Shown here: in pieces, positions 54,990 to 62,239 of the stretch
How the letters are laid out: every line of letters starts with the position of its first letter
Numbering within the stretch: position 1 is the first letter of the stretch
Origin: an uncultured Paracoccaceae bacterium
Lineage (GTDB): Bacteria > Pseudomonadota > Alphaproteobacteria > Rhodobacterales > Rhodobacteraceae
Assembly (NCBI GenBank): GCA_934500835.1
Contig: CAKSTR010000011.1
Location: 1 to 64,000, forward strand
Reading direction: 5' to 3'
DNA length: 64,000 bases
Notes under the pieces: generated by a model
Database searches by the model: none
The model's input: the letters and a program-made list of their open reading frames with translations, nothing else
What the model was told of the DNA's origin: nothing
Program-made: the position numbers and the translations under genes

Positions 54990-56387
54990 GTGACACAGCC
55001 TCCCGATGAACGCCCGCTGAAGGCCCGCGCCACATGGCGGCTGGCGGCGGTGATGGCCTCGGCGGTGGTGGCGCTGGCCATGCTGGCCATGGGGCTGCAA
55101 TACCGGCTGGTGGAAAGCCGGCTGATGCAGGCGCAATACGCGCTGCTCTCGGCCGATCTGGATGGGTTCGCAGCACTTTACGATCAGAGGCGGATCATCG
55201 CGGTGCGGGAGGCGATCGAGTTGCGGACGGTTGCCGGCGGGTTGCGCGAGGCCGGGAGCAAGGAGGGCGGCGTGCATGAAATGCTGCTGTTGATGGACCG
55301 GCAGGGCAGGGTGCTTGCCGGCGACCTGCCCGGCTGGCCCGAAGGCATCGCACGCGAAGGCGCAGATTTCACCATCGACCCCGCGCGCGAGGTTCTGGAT
55401 GATGGCCAGCGCTGGCTGGTGGTGGCGCGCGAACTGCCGGGGGGGTTCCCCTTGCTGGTGGGCCGGTCGCTGCAGCCGGTGGATGACACGCTGGCCGCGC
55501 TGCGGCGGGGGATGCTGGGGCTTCTGGCGGCGGTTCTGGTCGCCGCTCTGGGGACCGGTTGGCTGGCGGCGCGGTGGGTGATGGCGCGGATCGGGCGGGT
55601 GAATGCCCTGGCCGACCGGGTGGCCGGCGGCGACCTTGCCGCGCGCCTGCCCGGACCGCGGGCCCCGGACGAGTTCGGGCTGCTGGAAAGCCATGTCCAT
55701 GCCATGCTGGACCGGATCGAGAACCTCAACCGCGCCACGCATCACCTTTCGGACACCATCGCGCATGAGTTGCGCACGCCGCTGAACCGCATGGTGCAGC
55801 GGCTGTCGAAGCTGGAGGGCAACGAGGAAGAGGTGGGCGCCCTGAAGGCCGAGATGCGGCAGGCGATCCGCATGTTCGACTCACTTCTGGACATCAGCCG
55901 GGCCGAGGCGGATCAGGGCGGCGGCGGGCTGGTGCCGGTGGATCTGTCGGCCGTGACAGCCGAGGTCTGGGAACTCTACGAGCCCCTTGCCGAGGACAAG
56001 GGCCTGCTGCCCGCGGCCCATATCGATCCGGGGCTGAAGGTGCTGGGGGACCGCACCCTGATTGCGCAGGTGGTGGCAAACCTTCTGGACAATGCGATCA
56101 AGTATTGCGGGGCGGGGGACAGGCTGAGGCTGACCGTCGCGGCGGAAGGCGGGCGGCATGTGCTGCGGCTGGCCGACAGCGGTCCGGGCCTGCCGGCGGG
56201 GCTGCGGGACGAGGCGTTCGAGCGGTTCACCCGGGCCGAGCGGGACCGGGCCAAGGGCATCAGGGGCCATGGTCTTGGCCTTGCTCTGGTGCGGGCCATC
56301 GCCGCGCGGCACGGCGCGCGCCTGTCGCTGCCCGAAGTGGCGCAGGGGCTGACGGTGGAGCTGGCTTTTCCGGTGCTGAAGGACTAG
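54990..56387 (+). CDS. Membrane sensor histidine kinase
   Basis: About 465 residues from GTG 54990, right after the regulator's stop (TGAGGTG); GTG 54978 is another possible start. TM1 is about 16-37 and TM2 about 174-195, around a ~135-residue periplasmic sensor. A HAMP domain follows (about 192-245). The dimerisation/phospho-acceptor site is His259 (AHELRTPLNRMVQRL). The ATPase domain has NLLDNAIKYC and GHGLGLALVRAI. It senses the periplasm, where the cluster's proteases act. Confidence 0.92.
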   Translation: MTQPPDERPLKARATWRLAAVMASAVVALAMLAMGLQYRLVESRLMQAQYALLSADLDGFAALYDQRRIIAVREAIELRTVAGGLREAGSKEGGVHEMLLLMDRQGRVLAGDLPGWPEGIAREGADFTIDPAREVLDDGQRWLVVARELPGGFPLLVGRSLQPVDDTLAALRRGMLGLLAAVLVAALGTGWLAARWVMARIGRVNALADRVAGGDLAARLPGPRAPDEFGLLESHVHAMLDRIENLNRATHHLSDTIAHELRTPLNRMVQRLSKLEGNEEEVGALKAEMRQAIRMFDSLLDISRAEADQGGGGLVPVDLSAVTAEVWELYEPLAEDKGLLPAAHIDPGLKVLGDRTLIAQVVANLLDNAIKYCGAGDRLRLTVAAEGGRHVLRLADSGPGLPAGLRDEAFERFTRAERDRAKGIRGHGLGLALVRAIAARHGARLSLPEVAQGLTVELAFPVLKD

Positions 56388-56410
56388 GGGCCGGCGCTTT
56401 CGGCCGGCGG

Positions 56411-56469
56411 CTGGAGGGGTTTTGCACCCCTCCAGACCTCCCCGCAGGATATTTCGGCCAAAGTGAAGG
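56411..56469. repeat. Dispersed intergenic element, copy 5
   Basis: A perfect 9-bp stem CTGGAGGGG/CCCCTCCAG is followed by the box GGATATTTCGGCCAAAGTGA from 56447. It directly follows the kinase gene. Confidence 0.75.
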
Positions 56470-56499
56470 GGGCAGGGGGATTTTTGCGGCAGGGCAGCG

Positions 56500-56518
56500 G
56501 GTGACAAATGCGTTCATC
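56500..56518 (+). promoter_or_regulatory. Shared cluster motif, site 2 (caspase 2 promoter)
   Basis: GGTGACAAATGCGTTCATC matches the TGACAAAKGCNKTCA core of sites 1 and 3. It is 59-77 bp upstream of the caspase 2 start. Confidence 0.6.
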
Positions 56519-56576
56519 CGGTTCCGGGGCGGCTTCGCAGGCTTGTGCCATGGCCCGGCCCCGCTATCTTGGCCGC

Positions 56577-58544
56577 ATGATCAGACCCCTGGCATATGCT
56601 TTGCTTCTGTGCTCCACGGCCCTGCCGGCGGCGGCCGAGACGCGGGCCATCGTGATCGGGGTTTCGGACTATATCGTGCTGGATGCCGATCTGAAGGGTC
56701 CGTCGCATGACGCGCAGTTGATGGCCGAGACCCTGGTCGCCCGCGGGGTGAAACCTGAGGAGGTGACGGTTCTGGCCTCGGACCCGCCGTCCTTGCCGGA
56801 CGGGGTGTCGAACGCGCCGCCGACGCGCGCCGCCATTCTGGCTGCGATGGAGGAGGTGGGGGCGAAGGCCGTGGCCGGCGATACGGTGGTGTTCTATTTC
56901 TCGGGACACGGGTCGCAGGCGCCGGATGCCTCGGGCGATGAGGGCGGCGGCTATGACGAGATCCTTTTGCCGGCAGATGCCTCTGGCTGGAAAGGGTCGA
57001 TCGGGGCGGTCGAGAATGCGCTGGTCGATGATGAATTGCAGGACTGGGCGCAGGGGCTGATGGACCGCGGCGTCAGGCTGGTGGGGCTGATCGACGCCTG
57101 CCATTCGGCCACCGGCTTTCGCGCCCTGGGCGGCGAGGGTGTGGCCAAGACGCTGGAGCCGGAGGCGCTTGGCATTCCTGACGATGCGTCCTCCGGTGCG
57201 CCGACGGAGCCGCTGCAACTGACCGGGGACTATGTTTTCCTTTATTCATCGCAATCGGATGAACGGTCGTTTGAATATCCTTTCGACGATACCGGCGTCT
57301 GGCATGGCGAATTCACGCTGCGGCTGGCGCAGGTGCTGACGCAGGCGCCGGAGGCGACCTGGGCGCAGGTGCTGGCGGCAACCACGGATGCGATGGTGCA
57401 GGGGCCGGCCCGGCAGATGCCCGAGGCGGAGGGGCCGCTGCTGGACCAGAAGGTGTTCGGCACCGGCACTGCGGCGGGGCGCTGGCGTCTGGAGGGCAGG
57501 ACGGTGGCGGCGGGGCTGCTGCAGGGGCTGGATGCGGGGGCGGAGCTGACGCTTTATGCGGCCGGCGCCGGGGGCGAAGCCCTGGGCACCGTGACTGTTG
57601 CCAAGGCCGAGGCCCGCAGCGCCACCCTGTCGGGCGATCTGCCCGAAGGGGCCGCCTGGGCCGAACTCAGCGCCGCAGCGCCCGCAAGGCCGCTGACGCT
57701 GGCGGCACCTGTGCGGGCCGATGCGGCGGACGGTCTTGACTACGCGGCCTGGGAGGCGGCCTTGCCCGAACCCGGTGCGCAGCCCGATCTTGTGCCGATC
57801 CTTGTCGGCGGTGTGGTGGCGCTGGCCAATGCCGATGGGGTGCTGGACCCCGAAGGCCCCGGCTCCACGCCGCGGATCACGCCGGAGGCGGGCGAGACCC
57901 CGGCCGAGGCGGTCGAGCGTGCGCTGGAAACCGCCGCCCATGGCCTGCGCCTGCGCGAGACGCTGGCGGGTGCGGCCTCGGGGCGCGGGCTGACCGGGCA
58001 GCCGGTGATCGCAATGGAAGTCGAGCGGCGGCCTGCGCTGCCGGTGCCGTCGGCGATGGGCGTCGCCTGCGGCCCGGCCGATCCGGGTCAGCCGGCCGAT
58101 CCGGCGAAAGGCGTGGCCGCGTGCGATCAGCTGTGGCTGACGCTGACCAATACCTCGGGCAAGTCGCAGGACGTCTCGGTCCTGTATTTCGCCGCCGATT
58201 TCACGGTGTCGCCGATCTGGCCCGAACGCAACACCGTCAACCGCCTTGCCCCCGGCGAAAGCGTGCGCGTGGGCTTGCAGATCGCGCCGGGGTCGAACGC
58301 GGGTCTGGAAGAGATCTGGGTGCTGGCGGTGCCGGAATCCGAGACCGGCGCGCGGGTGGACCTGACCCGTCTTGCCAGCCCCGGCATGAGCCGTGACTTC
58401 GCGTCTGCATCCGACGGGATGACAATGTGGCTGGAAGGCCGCATGATCGACCCCGACGAGGCCGCCAACCGCGGTTTTTCCCTGAAGCCCGCGCCGCTTG
58501 CGATGATCCGCCAGGTGGTGCGCCTGACTGACAAGGCCAACTAG
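56577..58544 (+). CDS. Exported caspase-family (C14) protease 2
   Basis: 655 residues. There is a signal peptide (cleavage near AAA-ET, residue 20), a caspase domain with His111 (SGHGSQAP) and Cys175 (DACHSATG), then a long Ala/Glu-rich beta region. The C-terminal region shared with caspase 1 includes LYFAADFTVSPIWPERN and the end LTDKAN. His spacing from the N-terminus is identical to caspase 1, so they are clear paralogs. The chymotrypsin-fold zymogen gene starts 38 bp after its stop, so both are on one transcript. Confidence 0.9.
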   Translation: MIRPLAYALLLCSTALPAAAETRAIVIGVSDYIVLDADLKGPSHDAQLMAETLVARGVKPEEVTVLASDPPSLPDGVSNAPPTRAAILAAMEEVGAKAVAGDTVVFYFSGHGSQAPDASGDEGGGYDEILLPADASGWKGSIGAVENALVDDELQDWAQGLMDRGVRLVGLIDACHSATGFRALGGEGVAKTLEPEALGIPDDASSGAPTEPLQLTGDYVFLYSSQSDERSFEYPFDDTGVWHGEFTLRLAQVLTQAPEATWAQVLAATTDAMVQGPARQMPEAEGPLLDQKVFGTGTAAGRWRLEGRTVAAGLLQGLDAGAELTLYAAGAGGEALGTVTVAKAEARSATLSGDLPEGAAWAELSAAAPARPLTLAAPVRADAADGLDYAAWEAALPEPGAQPDLVPILVGGVVALANADGVLDPEGPGSTPRITPEAGETPAEAVERALETAAHGLRLRETLAGAASGRGLTGQPVIAMEVERRPALPVPSAMGVACGPADPGQPADPAKGVAACDQLWLTLTNTSGKSQDVSVLYFAADFTVSPIWPERNTVNRLAPGESVRVGLQIAPGSNAGLEEIWVLAVPESETGARVDLTRLASPGMSRDFASASDGMTMWLEGRMIDPDEAANRGFSLKPAPLAMIRQVVRLTDKAN

Positions 58545-58582
58545 ACCCCGAGGCCATTTGCCCCGGTCCGCAATGGAGACGG

Positions 58583-59635
58583 ATGATGAGGAAGTCCTTT
58601 TTGAGTTCGACATTTGTCCTGGCGCTGGCGATGTCCGGTGCTGCCTTCGCCGAAGATGCCCCGCCGGTGGCCGAGGACGCAGGGGCGACCTCGCCCTTCG
58701 AATTCGCCGCCTCGGGCGAGAAGGCGGCCCGCAACGCCAAGCCCGAGGAGGCCGGCGCCAAGGTCATCGGCGGCGAAGTGGCCGCGGATGGCGCCTGGCC
58801 CTGGCAGGTGGCGCTGGTGGTGGCGGGGCAGCCGGTCTCGGCCGATACGCAGTTCTGCGGCGGCTCGCTGGTCCTGGACACCTGGGTGCTGACGGCGGCG
58901 CATTGCATCCATATGGCCGATGATCAGGGCGAGTGGTTCGATGTGGACCCCAAGGCGATCTCGATCCTGGTGGGCACCAACAAGCTGGACGGCACCGGCG
59001 ATGTCGTTCCGGTCGAGAAGATCATCAAGCACCCGTCCTACTCGGGCACCCAGTTCGACTATGACATCGCGCTGATCAAGCTGGCGCGCGCGCCGACGGT
59101 TCCCTACAAGACCATCGAAGTGCCGGACGCCAATTTCAGCCAGGTGCTGAACCAGCCCGGCGTGACCACCATCGTCACCGGCTGGGGGCTGCAGAACGGC
59201 GGCAAGCTGTCACCCGAATTGCGCCAGGCGCAGATCCAGATGCTGGACCGCAACCTGTGCAACACCGCGATGATGGAGGCCCGCGCCGATGAGGCCGCCA
59301 AGGGGTTTTCTTATGCTGCAGAGGTCTTTGCGCTGACCGAGGCCGATGCCTATGCGCTGTGGGATGAACTGGTGGCCAAGGCCCCGATGCCGATGAGCGA
59401 GAACATGATCTGCTCGGGCACCTTCGAGGGCGGAAAAACCTCGTGCAACGGCGACTCGGGCGGGCCGCTGGTCGTGCCGCTGGAGGATGGCACCTATATC
59501 CAGGCGGGTATCGTCAGCTGGGGTCTGACGGCGACCTCGGGCCACGGCTGCGAGGAAACCGCGACCTTCTCGGCCTATACCAACATCGCCAATTTCGTGC
59601 CCTGGCTGAACGAGGTGATCGAGACGAACCCCTGA
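58583..59635 (+). CDS. Exported chymotrypsin-family (S1A) serine protease zymogen
   Basis: 350 residues. There is a signal peptide (cleavage near AFA-ED, residue 23), a propeptide, then VIGGEVAADG starting at residue 61, right after Lys60. Cutting K60-V61 would free the new N-terminus as in trypsinogen. The triad is His107 (TAAHC), Asp161 (YDIALIKL) and Ser292 (CNGDSGGPL). The S1-pocket base (chymotrypsin residue 189) is Thr286, so it is not trypsin-like in specificity and should not cut its own Lys60. It is co-transcribed with caspase 2, a plausible activator. Confidence 0.92.
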   Translation: MMRKSFLSSTFVLALAMSGAAFAEDAPPVAEDAGATSPFEFAASGEKAARNAKPEEAGAKVIGGEVAADGAWPWQVALVVAGQPVSADTQFCGGSLVLDTWVLTAAHCIHMADDQGEWFDVDPKAISILVGTNKLDGTGDVVPVEKIIKHPSYSGTQFDYDIALIKLARAPTVPYKTIEVPDANFSQVLNQPGVTTIVTGWGLQNGGKLSPELRQAQIQMLDRNLCNTAMMEARADEAAKGFSYAAEVFALTEADAYALWDELVAKAPMPMSENMICSGTFEGGKTSCNGDSGGPLVVPLEDGTYIQAGIVSWGLTATSGHGCEETATFSAYTNIANFVPWLNEVIETNP

Positions 59636-59654
59636 GCCGGGGGTCAAGACAAGG

Positions 59655-59680
59655 AAGGCCCCGCTGCAAGGCGGGGCCTT
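59655..59680 (+). terminator. Intrinsic terminator after the S1A protease
   Basis: A perfect 10-bp stem AAGGCCCCGC-TGCAAG-GCGGGGCCTT is followed by TTG; it is 20 bp past the stop. Confidence 0.85.
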
Positions 59681-59745
59681 TGTCATGCCGGCTTGACCCT
59701 GCGCTGCGGCGCATGTCACCTGCCCGGCGGATGACAGGAGACAGC

Positions 59746-60375
59746 ATGACCCCGACCCCCGATCTGATCGCCGGCGTGCCGGTCCTTTTCGTGATGGCGG
59801 CCGAGGCGGAGTACGGTCCCGCCCTGCGCGCCCGTATCCATCCGCTGATGACAGGCGTCGGCCCGGTCGAGGGCGGGGTGGTGCTGGCGGCGGCGCTGGC
59901 GGGGATGGCGGAGCGGCCCAAGCTGGTGGTATCCTTGGGATCGGCCGGCTCGCGGGTGCTGCAGCAGGCGCAGGTCTATCAGGTCTCGGGCGTGGGGTAT
60001 CGCGACATGGATGCCTCGGCCCTGGGGTTCGAACCGGGAAGGACGCCGTTTCTGGATCTGCCGGCGCGGGTGGACCTGCCGCACCGCATTCCGGGCCTGC
60101 CGGTCGCCAGCCTGTCGACGGGGGCGAACATCGTCAGCGGCGGTGCCTATGATGCGATTGCCGAAGAGATGGTCGATATGGAAACCTTCGCCCATCTGCG
60201 TGCGGCAGGGCTGTTCGGTATCCCGCTGATCGGGCTGCGCGGGATTTCGGACGGGGTGGCGGAGTTGCAGCACCTGACGGACTGGACGCAGTATCTGCAT
60301 GTGATCGACGCGCGGCTGGCTGCAGCGGTGGATGCCCTGGCGGGGGCGATCTCGGGCGGCGATCTGGTCCTTTAG
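59746..60375 (+). CDS. 5'-Methylthioadenosine/S-adenosylhomocysteine nucleosidase-like protein
   Basis: 209 residues, cytoplasmic. Family blocks are VLFVMAAEAEYGPAL, GVGPVEGGVVLAAAL, SLGSAGSRVL and the signature VDMETFAHL with the conserved Glu. It hydrolyses MTA or SAH to adenine. GACAGGAGACAG precedes ATG 59746. Its own terminators on both sides separate it from the protease genes, so it is probably not part of that system. Confidence 0.88.
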   Translation: MTPTPDLIAGVPVLFVMAAEAEYGPALRARIHPLMTGVGPVEGGVVLAAALAGMAERPKLVVSLGSAGSRVLQQAQVYQVSGVGYRDMDASALGFEPGRTPFLDLPARVDLPHRIPGLPVASLSTGANIVSGGAYDAIAEEMVDMETFAHLRAAGLFGIPLIGLRGISDGVAELQHLTDWTQYLHVIDARLAAAVDALAGAISGGDLVL

Positions 60376-60385
60376 GCGCAAGAAA

Positions 60386-60411
60386 AAGGCCCGGGCGGAA
60401 ACCCGGGCCTT
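60386..60411. terminator. Bidirectional terminator
   Basis: A perfect 10-bp stem AAGGCCCGGG-CGGAAA-CCCGGGCCTT is flanked by A-rich and T-rich sides; it lies between the convergent nucleosidase gene and small protein B. Confidence 0.85.
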
Positions 60412-60433
60412 CGTCCTGACAGGGAGCAGGGTG

Positions 60434-61264
60434 TCAGTTGGTCATCAGGTAGTAGGAGTTGCGCTTGCGGCCGGTGTTCTCTACCGCGATGTAGAAATAG
60501 CCGTCCCAGGCGGGAACGAAGTCGCAATAGACCTGATCCGACGGCGAGGTGTCATAGCAGATCACATTGCCGTTCTGGTCGGTGATCACCATGTCGAGGT
60601 TGGCGTCGCCATCGCCGACCACCGCGACCTCGGCATAGGAATTGCCGTAGAAGGGCACTTCCCAGATGTCCATCTTGCCGGAGTTCAGTTTCGACAGCCA
60701 GCTGACACCGCCGCCGATCCGCCCGCGCGAGGTTTCTGCGGCGGCATCGGCGATGATCTCCTTCAGCGCCTCGTCATCGCCGGCAAGTTCGGTCGCCTTG
60801 GCGAACATCTCGGCCGAGGTGGCGGGGGCGGCGGCATCGCCTTCGTCCTCGTTCAGGGCCTTGTTGAAGCTGGCCATGGCGGCGGGGCGGGTCTCGCCTT
60901 CGTTCATCATCGGCGCCGGGGCGGCCGGGGCAGCGGGGGCGGCTTTGCGCGCGCGGAACGTCTCCAGCGTCATGCCTTCGGCGTCAAAACCGGCGGCATC
61001 AAGGGCCGCAGGTTCTTTCGGCTCGACCTCGGCCGAGGCGGCCAGCTTGGCGGCGGTCAGCACGGTCAGCGCATCGCCCGAGGCGGTGCCGATCTCGTAC
61101 AGCTCATATGCCAGCGACAGGGTGGCGGCCGCGCCGGGTTCGCCCTTGGCGGCGGCGGTCGACAGATTGGAGCCGGACTGGTCGCCCTCTTGCGCGAAGG
61201 AGGGCAGGGAAAGCGCCACAAGCGCAGTGGTGGCGAGCGTCAGGGAAAGGGACTTGAGTTTCAT
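60434..61264 (-). CDS. Small exported protein B (paralog of A and C)
   Basis: 276 residues. There is a signal peptide (cleavage near SFA-QE, about residue 25) and the helical pattern YELYEIGTASGDALTVLTAAKL. A long Ala/Pro-rich low-complexity part runs about 75-185. The C-terminal beta domain has FYGNSYAEVAVV, MVITDQNGNVIC, VYCDFVPAWDGYFYIAVEN and the ending YYLMTN. Two Cys are conserved with A and C. The gene has its own copy of the shared promoter motif 93-111 bp upstream of ATG 61264. Confidence 0.85.
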   Translation of the reverse strand: MKLKSLSLTLATTALVALSLPSFAQEGDQSGSNLSTAAAKGEPGAAATLSLAYELYEIGTASGDALTVLTAAKLAASAEVEPKEPAALDAAGFDAEGMTLETFRARKAAPAAPAAPAPMMNEGETRPAAMASFNKALNEDEGDAAAPATSAEMFAKATELAGDDEALKEIIADAAAETSRGRIGGGVSWLSKLNSGKMDIWEVPFYGNSYAEVAVVGDGDANLDMVITDQNGNVICYDTSPSDQVYCDFVPAWDGYFYIAVENTGRKRNSYYLMTN

Positions 61265-61356
61265 GTCTGATCCTATGGGTGCAAATCGCCCCGGGGGCAG
61301 AGGGCCGGGATGCCGGCATCGTGTCACTCTGCGAAGGGTTTGAAAAGCCGGCATGA

Positions 61357-61375
61357 CATGACAAATGCCGTCACG
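61357..61375 (+). promoter_or_regulatory. Shared cluster motif, site 3 (small protein B promoter)
   Basis: CATGACAAATGCCGTCACG matches sites 1 and 2 at the TGACAAAKGCNKTCA core. It lies upstream of small protein B, which reads on the opposite strand. Confidence 0.6.
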
Positions 61376-61392
61376 CGGGCAAGCGCGATGAA

Positions 61393-61421
61393 GGGCGATT
61401 TTTCGACGAAAAATCATGCCC
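61393..61421. terminator. Hairpin after small protein C
   Basis: GATTTTTCG-A-CGAAAAATC sits inside a GGGC/GCCC outer pair. It is 13 bp past the stop of small protein C and of the same type as those at 31240 and 38593. Confidence 0.65.
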
Positions 61422-61433
61422 CTGGCGGCCGGG

Positions 61434-62111
61434 TCAGTTGGTGATCAGCCGGTAGTGGCTGTCGCCTTCGGCCGGGGGGCTGACGGTGACGGTGAAGAAG
61501 CCGTTGCGCGCCGGGGTGAAGGCACAATAGGCCCGCGGGGCCGGCGCAGGTGTGGTGCAGATCACTTCGCCCGCCTCATCGGTGACGGTCAGGCCAAGGC
61601 TGCTTTCGGCGATCAGGGCGATCTCGGCCGGCAGGCTGCCGTTGAACGCCATGCGCCAGCGGTCGGACTTGCCTGCCGGCAGCAGCATTTCGGCCTGGCT
61701 GACATGTCCGCGACCCGGTGGCGCGGTTTCAAGCCCGGCCTCGATCCCTGCGGCGACATCGGCAAGGCTGGCATCGCCTTCGGCCATCATCATCGCAAAA
61801 GGCAGCGCTTCGGGGTCCAGCGGATCGCCGGGCAGGCCACCGCTCCGGGCGGCCGGGGCGGGAGTGCCGGGGCCGTCCTGTGTCCAGCCGGTTGCCGGCC
61901 GCAGCTCGGTTCCATGCGCAAGGCGGATGGCGGTCAGGAGGAGGATGGCATCCTCGCGGGCAAGGCCGATGTCGAAAAGATCCTGTGCCAGCACCAGTTG
62001 CCGCACGGGGCCGGGCGGGGCGACCGCCGTCCCGAAGGTCAGGTTCGGCGCGCCTTCCGCCCCGGCAGGCAGGGCGGTCAGCATGAGGGCGGCAAGCAGG
62101 GCGGGGCGCAT
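61434..62111 (-). CDS. Small exported protein C (paralog of A and B)
   Basis: 225 residues. There is a signal peptide (cleavage near AGA-EG, about residue 18), the helical pattern DLFDIGLAREDAILLLTAIRL and a Pro/Gly linker. The beta domain has FNGSLPAEIALIA, LTVTDEAGEVIC, AYCAFTPARNGFFTVTV and the ending YRLITN. AAAAGGACC precedes ATG 62111. I found no copy of the shared motif upstream. It is divergent from argE. Confidence 0.85.
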   Translation of the reverse strand: MRPALLAALMLTALPAGAEGAPNLTFGTAVAPPGPVRQLVLAQDLFDIGLAREDAILLLTAIRLAHGTELRPATGWTQDGPGTPAPAARSGGLPGDPLDPEALPFAMMMAEGDASLADVAAGIEAGLETAPPGRGHVSQAEMLLPAGKSDRWRMAFNGSLPAEIALIAESSLGLTVTDEAGEVICTTPAPAPRAYCAFTPARNGFFTVTVSPPAEGDSHYRLITN

Positions 62112-62239
62112 CGGGTGGTCCTTTTTCGGCACCCAGAGTCGCAGAAGCCGCCGCCGGTGGGAAGGCGTGATTTCCGCGTCGTCGCCCCTTCCGCCCCGTC
62201 CGCTTTCCAGTTAGCCAGACTCCAGAGGAGAAACCGCCG

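Noticed and set aside
59746..60375. Nucleosidase gene as a member of the protease cluster
   Set aside because: It has strong terminators on both sides, a cytoplasmic housekeeping function and no shared promoter motif.
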